DNA of 9,564 nucleotides from NCBI GenBank assembly GCA_947174175.1, contig CAMWHW010000021.1, positions 1 to 9,564 of the forward strand, given 5' to 3'. Made by a program: the position numbers and the translations under genes. The notes below the pieces were generated by a model that saw nothing but the letters and a program-made list of their open reading frames with translations, was not told the DNA's origin and did no database searches. Positions 5,309 through 9,564 of the stretch are shown here, in pieces. Position 1 is the stretch's first letter, and every line of letters starts with the position of its first letter. The DNA is from an uncultured Clostridia bacterium. Its GTDB lineage: Bacteria; Bacillota; Clostridia; Christensenellales; Borkfalkiaceae.

Positions 5309-8218
5309 TCAATTTGCCTTTTTCTTCTTTTTGGGATGTTCCTCGCCGCGCTTTTTGGAGCCGTCTACGGACGACGGCATTATAATCTGCATAATCTTGA
5401 TAAGCGATTGCGATATGGGGAACGCCGCTTCTATGGCAACTACGATAATCAGAATCTTCGAGTAGTGCCATTCGAGTTCGGGCATACCCGCGCACAGCTT
5501 GTCGGCAGTGTACGGTATAGCCAACGCCACGACGCTCAACACAGCCATCACCACGAACAGCACCAGTCTGAATCCGTTAAACGGCTGGCAGACTCTGAAC
5601 AGCATCACCAGTCCCGAGAAGGTCAACGCCATCATACACATTGCCGTCTGGAAATTGTTAAATTCGCTTCCGCCCAGAGAGCACGTCAGATACATTGCCA
5701 TTACGCACATTATCATCACGACAGCTCCCGAAATACTTCGGCTCATAACGTGTGTTATAAACTTGCCTTCAACTCTCGAATTGTTGGGTTGCAGCGAGAG
5801 GAAGAAGGAGGGGGCGCCTATAACCAGCACTTCCAAAAGGAGCATGTTGCTCGGTATGAAGGGATACGCTTCCTGCATGATAATGAATATCGTTGCAAGC
5901 ACCGCGGTGAACAGCGTCTTCATAAGGTACAGCGAAGCCGAGTTTTTAATGTTATTGATAACGCGCCTGCCCTCGGCAACGACCTTGGGCATGTTGCCGA
6001 AGTTGTTGTCCATTAGGACGAGGTGGCTTACGTTACGCGCCGCCTCGCTACCGGAGGCAACCGAAATCGCGCAGTCCGCTTCTTCCAGCGCCAGTATATC
6101 GTTTACGCCGTCGCCCGTCATTGCAACCGTATTGCCCTCGGTCTTAATCGCGCGCACCAGAATTGCTTTCTGTTCGGGCGTAACACGACCGAAAACGGTG
6201 TACTTGTTTGCAACGTTTTCAACTTCCTTTTCGTTAAGCCCTTCAAGCGAGATAAACTTATCCGCATTATCAATGCCCGCGCGCTTTGCTACTTCCGAAA
6301 CGGTTATGGGGTTATCGCCCGAAATTACTTTAACCTGAACGTCGTTGTCCTTGAACCACTTAATGGTTTCAATAGCGTCCTCACGGATATTGTCCGCAAT
6401 GGAAATAACCGCAATGGGCTTTAAAAGCGTGGGCAGCTTGTCGCCGATAATGGGCGTGGAGGAGTGCGCAAGCACTATAACTCTCAGTCCCATCTGCGCG
6501 TACTGCTTAACAATTCTTTCAACCTTGTTGGGCAGGGGCTTCAACACGAACTCGGGCGCACCCATAACGAAGGTGCCCACGTCGGTAAAGGATACGGCGG
6601 AAAGTTTGCGCTTCGAAGAGAAGGGTATTTTCGCCGTCGGCGACAGCACGTCGCTGTGCCCGAAATGATTGTAAAGTGCAATCGAGGTCTGGTTATTGTC
6701 GTCCAGCGCGGCAAGCATACTGCCCATAATGTCGTTTAACGAGTATTCGCCTACCGTATTCAGAATAACCGCGTCGTTTACTTTCATTCGACCGTCGGTA
6801 ATGGTGCCCGTCTTGTCCAGACACAAAACGTTTACGCGCGCCAGCATTTCCAGTGAGTACAAGTCGCGCACCAGCGTGTTGTTTTTGGTCAGTCGCAATA
6901 CGCCGACCGCAAGCGCAACGGAGGTGAGCAGCAGCATACCCGAAGGTATCATACCGATAACCACCGAACACGTCTTTGCAAGCGCCTGGCTGTCCTTTAA
7001 TGAGAGAAGCCACGCCGAAACGGCTACGCCTTCAACCGAGGCGGCGTTTCTCGTAACCAGGAAAACGCCTATCGCAATGGGGAAGATAACGACGGAAACG
7101 ACCTTGATTATCGCCTTCATCGAGTTTATAAGCTCGGAATTGGGTCTCTTGTATTTCTTTGCCTTGGCGGTCAGTTTTTCAAGGAAGGTTTCCTTGCCGA
7201 CCTTATCGACTCTGCACTTGCCGTTGCCGCTCGCAATAAAGCTGCCCGCATACAGCACGTCGCCGATCTGCTTTTTAATGGAAACCGATTCACCCGTTAA
7301 AAGGCTTTCGTTAACTTCCACGCTGCCTTCCGCAAGTATGCAGTCGGCGGGAACCTGGCTGCCAAGCTCCATAATAATAACGTCGTCAAGCACCAGCTCG
7401 CTGGTCGGCACTTCAACTATATCGCCGTCGCGCAGCACCTTAGTGGCGGAGGACGCCATAATCGAAAGCTTATCGATTGCAAGCTTGGAACGTATTTCCT
7501 GCACGATACCGATAATGATATTCGCCGCGGTTATAACTATAACCAGATAGTTGGTAACGCCCTGCATACCGGCAAGCAGCAGCGCGATAAACGCGATAAG
7601 GCACAGCAGGTTGAAGAACGTGCAGATATTGCCTATGAATATGCTTGCGTACGACTTGGAATATTTCTTGTTGGTGTCGTTAAAGAGGAACTGCTTGAAT
7701 CTCGTTTCAACCTGTTCGGGGTTAAGCCCCTTGTTCAGGTCGGGCGTAAATCTGTCAACCTTGGTGTTAATCGCCATCTTGGGGTGGCGCTTGAAGTATT
7801 TAACGATTTTCGCCTTATCGAACGTTTCCTCTTTGGCTTCCGCAACTTCGCCTTCCGCAATGCTGCTCATAAAATCGGGCTGTTCGCCCTGATCCAGAGC
7901 GTCCGCGGCGGTAACCGCAGTCTCTTCCGCGTTTACGGTAGAGGAAGGCTTTTCTTCGGGCGCTTCGTCGTCCGCTTCGACTGGCTGCGGCTTTGCAGGC
8001 TTCGCAACCGTCGCGCGTATGCTCTTTTTGCGCTCGGTTCTTTTTTCGATTTTGGGTTCTTCGGATACGGGCTGATTGTCAACCGCCGCAATTTCGGGTT
8101 CGGCATTTGCCGTTTCCGTATTTACGGTGCTCTCTTCAACCGCAGCTTCCTGGGGAGTTTCGCCCTCGGGAGCTTCCTGTAACGAAGACTTTTTTCCGCG
8201 ATAAATAATTTTGCTCAT
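5309..8218 (-). CDS. P-type cation-transporting ATPase, Exp7/CtpE-like, with long acidic N-terminal extension
   Basis: This is a membrane pump that moves cations using an aspartyl-phosphate intermediate. The product has 969 residues. Residues 1 to about 133 are acidic, Glu/Ala/Pro/Thr-rich and probably disordered. The transport core follows: M1-M2 (about 192-240), actuator domain with LTGES (307-311), M3-M4 (about 367-440), phosphorylation site DKTGT with Asp468, SGDNP (633-637), TGDGVND (701-707), then six more hydrophobic segments (about 761-940), making ten in all. The C-terminus is lysine-rich (KKKKKAN). M4 reads IPSGM where calcium pumps have PEGL, the nucleotide motif reads MGAPE instead of KGAPE, and M6 reads IGAPSFFLSL. 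These fit the Exp7/CtpE group better than SERCA-like pumps. CtpE of Mycobacterium smegmatis has been linked to calcium uptake, but the ion here cannot be read from sequence. The start ATG (8218-8216) has an AAGGGA Shine-Dalgarno. Its own promoter lies in the divergent region. Confidence 0.96.
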   Translation of the reverse strand: MSKIIYRGKKSSLQEAPEGETPQEAAVEESTVNTETANAEPEIAAVDNQPVSEEPKIEKRTERKKSIRATVAKPAKPQPVEADDEAPEEKPSSTVNAEETAVTAADALDQGEQPDFMSSIAEGEVAEAKEETFDKAKIVKYFKRHPKMAINTKVDRFTPDLNKGLNPEQVETRFKQFLFNDTNKKYSKSYASIFIGNICTFFNLLCLIAFIALLLAGMQGVTNYLVIVITAANIIIGIVQEIRSKLAIDKLSIMASSATKVLRDGDIVEVPTSELVLDDVIIMELGSQVPADCILAEGSVEVNESLLTGESVSIKKQIGDVLYAGSFIASGNGKCRVDKVGKETFLEKLTAKAKKYKRPNSELINSMKAIIKVVSVVIFPIAIGVFLVTRNAASVEGVAVSAWLLSLKDSQALAKTCSVVIGMIPSGMLLLTSVALAVGVLRLTKNNTLVRDLYSLEMLARVNVLCLDKTGTITDGRMKVNDAVILNTVGEYSLNDIMGSMLAALDDNNQTSIALYNHFGHSDVLSPTAKIPFSSKRKLSAVSFTDVGTFVMGAPEFVLKPLPNKVERIVKQYAQMGLRVIVLAHSSTPIIGDKLPTLLKPIAVISIADNIREDAIETIKWFKDNDVQVKVISGDNPITVSEVAKRAGIDNADKFISLEGLNEKEVENVANKYTVFGRVTPEQKAILVRAIKTEGNTVAMTGDGVNDILALEEADCAISVASGSEAARNVSHLVLMDNNFGNMPKVVAEGRRVINNIKNSASLYLMKTLFTAVLATIFIIMQEAYPFIPSNMLLLEVLVIGAPSFFLSLQPNNSRVEGKFITHVMSRSISGAVVMIMCVMAMYLTCSLGGSEFNNFQTAMCMMALTFSGLVMLFRVCQPFNGFRLVLFVVMAVLSVVALAIPYTADKLCAGMPELEWHYSKILIIVVAIEAAFPISQSLIKIMQIIMPSSVDGSKKRGEEHPKKKKKAN

Positions 8219-8272
8219 AAATTCCCTTCGAGTTTATTTCAAAATTAAGTCTGATTATATTCCTACCCCATA

Positions 8273-8301
8273 ATTATAACACGTTGCGTGTTTTTTTTCA
8301 A
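8273..8301 (-). promoter_or_regulatory. Promoter of the P-type ATPase gene
   Basis: On the minus strand, TTGAAA (8301-8296) and a perfect TATAAT (8278-8273) are separated by exactly 17 bases, and TG precedes the -10 by one base. This is close to the sigma-A consensus. Transcription would begin around 8266, leaving a leader of about 50 bases. A 15-bp palindrome sits in the spacer (see the separate entry). Confidence 0.8.
8278..8292. promoter_or_regulatory. Candidate operator palindrome in the ATPase promoter
   Basis: AACACG (8278-8283), three bases, then CGTGTT (8287-8292) form a perfect 6-3-6 inverted repeat. It fills most of the -35/-10 spacer of the ATPase promoter and touches the -10. That position suits a repressor that blocks polymerase or an activator that reshapes the spacer. 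On the plus strand it is followed by six more T residues and so resembles a small terminator, but no plus-strand transcript is expected to arrive here. The regulator is unknown. Confidence 0.35.
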
Positions 8302-8321
8302 CAGAATAAAGCTCAATTTAA

Positions 8322-8350
8322 TTGCATTTGACTATTTTTTGCCGTATAAT
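8322..8350 (+). promoter_or_regulatory. Probable serS promoter
   Basis: A perfect TATAAT lies at 8345-8350, with TTGCAT at 8322-8327, 17 bases upstream. A better -35-like TTGACT at 8328-8333 is only 11 bases away, too close to serve this -10. Transcription from here would leave a leader of about 34 bases, too short for a T-box. A second, weaker pair (TTGCCG 8339-8344 and TACAAT 8363-8368, 18 apart) is also possible. Confidence 0.55.
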
Positions 8351-8390
8351 ATTTCCATAATTTACAATATATTAGCGGAGCAGGGTAAAA

Positions 8391-9564
8391 ATGATTGATA
8401 TCAACCTTATAAGAACCAATCCCGATCTGGTAAAAGGCAATATAAAAAAGAAATTTCAGGACGCAAAGCTGCCCCTCGTGGACGAAATTCTGTCGTTGGA
8501 CGAAAAGAAACGCGCATTGCAGCGCGAGGGTGACGAGAGGAGAGCCAAGCGCAACGAATACGCAAAGCAGATAGGCGCTCTTATGCGCGAGGGCAAAAAG
8601 GAGCAGGCGGAGGAAATCAAGCTTGCGTCTAAGCAGAACAACGACGCCGTTGCCGAAATCGAGGCGGAGTGCGCAAAGGTTGAAGAACAGCTCAAAAAGG
8701 ATATGATGTCCATTCCCAACATAATTGCGGACGACGTTCCCATAGGCAAGGACGACAGCTGTAACGTTCAGTGGAACACCTATCTCGAAGCAAAGGAAAA
8801 GCCCTTCGAAGTTCCCTATCACCAGGAAATTTTGGAAAGTCTGGACGGAATAGACCTAGACAGTGCAAGGCGCACTTCGGGCAACGGCTTCTACTATTTA
8901 ACGGGTGACGTTGCGCGCCTTCATTCGGCGGTATTGACCTACGCCCGCGACTTTATGATTGACAAGGGCTTCACCTATTGTATTCCCCCGTTCATGATAA
9001 GAAGCGACGTCGTTTCCGGCGTTATGAGCTTCGAGGAAATGGACGGAATGATGTACAAAATAGAGGGTGAGGATCTGTACCTTATCGGCACGTCCGAGCA
9101 CTCTATGATAGGCAGATTTATGAACACCGTCATAGACGGGGCTAAGCTTCCCCAGACGCTCACGTCCTATTCGCCTTGCTTCCGCAAGGAAAAGGGCGCG
9201 CATGGCATAGAGGAAAGGGGCATTTACCGTATTCACCAGTTCGAAAAGCAGGAAATGATAGTAATCTGCAAACCCGAAGAGAGCGACTACTGGTACGAAA
9301 AACTTTGGCAGTACACCGTTGAACTGTTCGTATCCATGCAGATTCCCGTCCGCACGCTTGTGTGCTGTTCGGGCGACCTTGCCGATTTAAAGCACCGCAG
9401 TCTGGACGTCGAGGCGTGGAGCCCCCGTCAGAAGAAGTATTTCGAAGTGGGCAGCTGCTCCAACTTAACCGACGCGCAGGCAAGAAGACTGGGTATAAGG
9501 TACAAGGATGCGGCAACTGGCAAAAACCAGTTCGCGCACACCCTCAACAACACCGTGGTTGCGC
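8391..9564 (+). CDS. serS: Seryl-tRNA synthetase, atypical archaeal-like subtype (3' end outside window)
   Basis: This class II synthetase attaches serine to tRNA-Ser in the cytoplasm. The first 391 residues are present with no stop, so roughly 30-40 C-terminal residues lie beyond the edge, including the motif 3 arginine. The N-terminal domain starts MIDINLIRTNPDLV and has a long charged coiled-coil arm (about 30-105) that grips the tRNA variable arm. The catalytic core has GTSE (233-236, the serine-binding TxE loop), motif 2 from FRKEKG (264-269, Arg265 and Glu267) to YRIHQFEKQE (279-288), then EVGSCSNLTDAQARR (352-366) and HTLNNTVVA (383-391). Most bacterial enzymes have FRxEAG...RDTRGL.R.HQF and HTLNGSGLA at these places. 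The forms here look closer to a clade shared by archaea and some clostridia. The ATG at 8391 follows GGAGCAGGG (8377-8385). Confidence 0.97.
   Translation, partial: MIDINLIRTNPDLVKGNIKKKFQDAKLPLVDEILSLDEKKRALQREGDERRAKRNEYAKQIGALMREGKKEQAEEIKLASKQNNDAVAEIEAECAKVEEQLKKDMMSIPNIIADDVPIGKDDSCNVQWNTYLEAKEKPFEVPYHQEILESLDGIDLDSARRTSGNGFYYLTGDVARLHSAVLTYARDFMIDKGFTYCIPPFMIRSDVVSGVMSFEEMDGMMYKIEGEDLYLIGTSEHSMIGRFMNTVIDGAKLPQTLTSYSPCFRKEKGAHGIEERGIYRIHQFEKQEMIVICKPEESDYWYEKLWQYTVELFVSMQIPVRTLVCCSGDLADLKHRSLDVEAWSPRQKKYFEVGSCSNLTDAQARRLGIRYKDAATGKNQFAHTLNNTVVA

Noticed and set aside
5499..7550. Long plus-strand frames (about 279 and 284 codons) opposite the ATPase gene
   Set aside because: They are antisense shadows of the P-type ATPase. 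They are Ser/Thr/Ile-rich with no coherent motifs, and the ATPase frame has all its catalytic motifs in order.
8278..8298. Plus-strand intrinsic terminator (6-bp hairpin followed by six further T)
   Set aside because: No plus-strand gene lies upstream to need it, since the ATPase is transcribed the other way. The position inside the ATPase promoter makes an operator or chance more likely.
8219..8390. T-box riboswitch ahead of serS
   Set aside because: T-boxes often control serS in Bacillota, but I see no T-box consensus (AGGGTGGNACCGCG), no terminator/antiterminator pair, and the probable leader is only about 34 bases.

Overview
The window looks like chromosomal housekeeping DNA from an anaerobic, low-to-mid GC Gram-positive bacterium, most likely an uncultured clostridial (Bacillota) lineage. 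The reasons are a compact GyrB without the proteobacterial insertion, the gyrB-gyrA order, strong Shine-Dalgarno sites, consensus sigma-A-type promoters, heavy use of ATA/AGA/AGG beside GC-rich codons, and an Exp7/CtpE-like P-type ATPase. The species cannot be named from the sequence alone. In Bacillus subtilis gyrB, gyrA and serS all lie near the replication origin, so this piece may be origin-proximal. No dnaA, dnaN, recF or DnaA-box cluster is visible here.

Layout from left to right. Bases 1-375 hold the C-terminal end of an unidentified protein with a Pro/Glu/Ala/Gln-rich tail and a lysine-rich end. A bidirectional terminator (379-405) separates it from a convergent small gene on the minus strand (405-560), which encodes a 51-residue protein with three CxxC pairs. 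A 200-base intergenic region follows, with an extended -10 promoter that drives the gyrB-gyrA operon (761-5248). A second bidirectional terminator (5265-5297) lies between gyrA and a convergent 969-residue P-type cation ATPase on the minus strand (5309-8218). A 172-base divergent promoter region (8219-8390) serves both the ATPase and serS. The serS gene (8391-9564) runs off the right edge and encodes a seryl-tRNA synthetase with unusual motifs.

Function. GyrB and GyrA form the gyrase heterotetramer, so their co-transcription 15 bases apart is expected. SerRS charges tRNA-Ser. The ATPase is probably an ion transporter, but its usual calcium-coordinating residues are missing and its N-terminus carries a long acidic disordered extension.

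I found no mobile element, CRISPR array, tRNA, rRNA or recognisable defence system. There is no convincing new multi-gene system. The most interesting points are the atypical (archaeal-like) SerRS, the small CxxC protein beside gyrB, the divergent membrane motifs and N-terminal extension of the ATPase, and a 15-bp palindrome inside the ATPase promoter.
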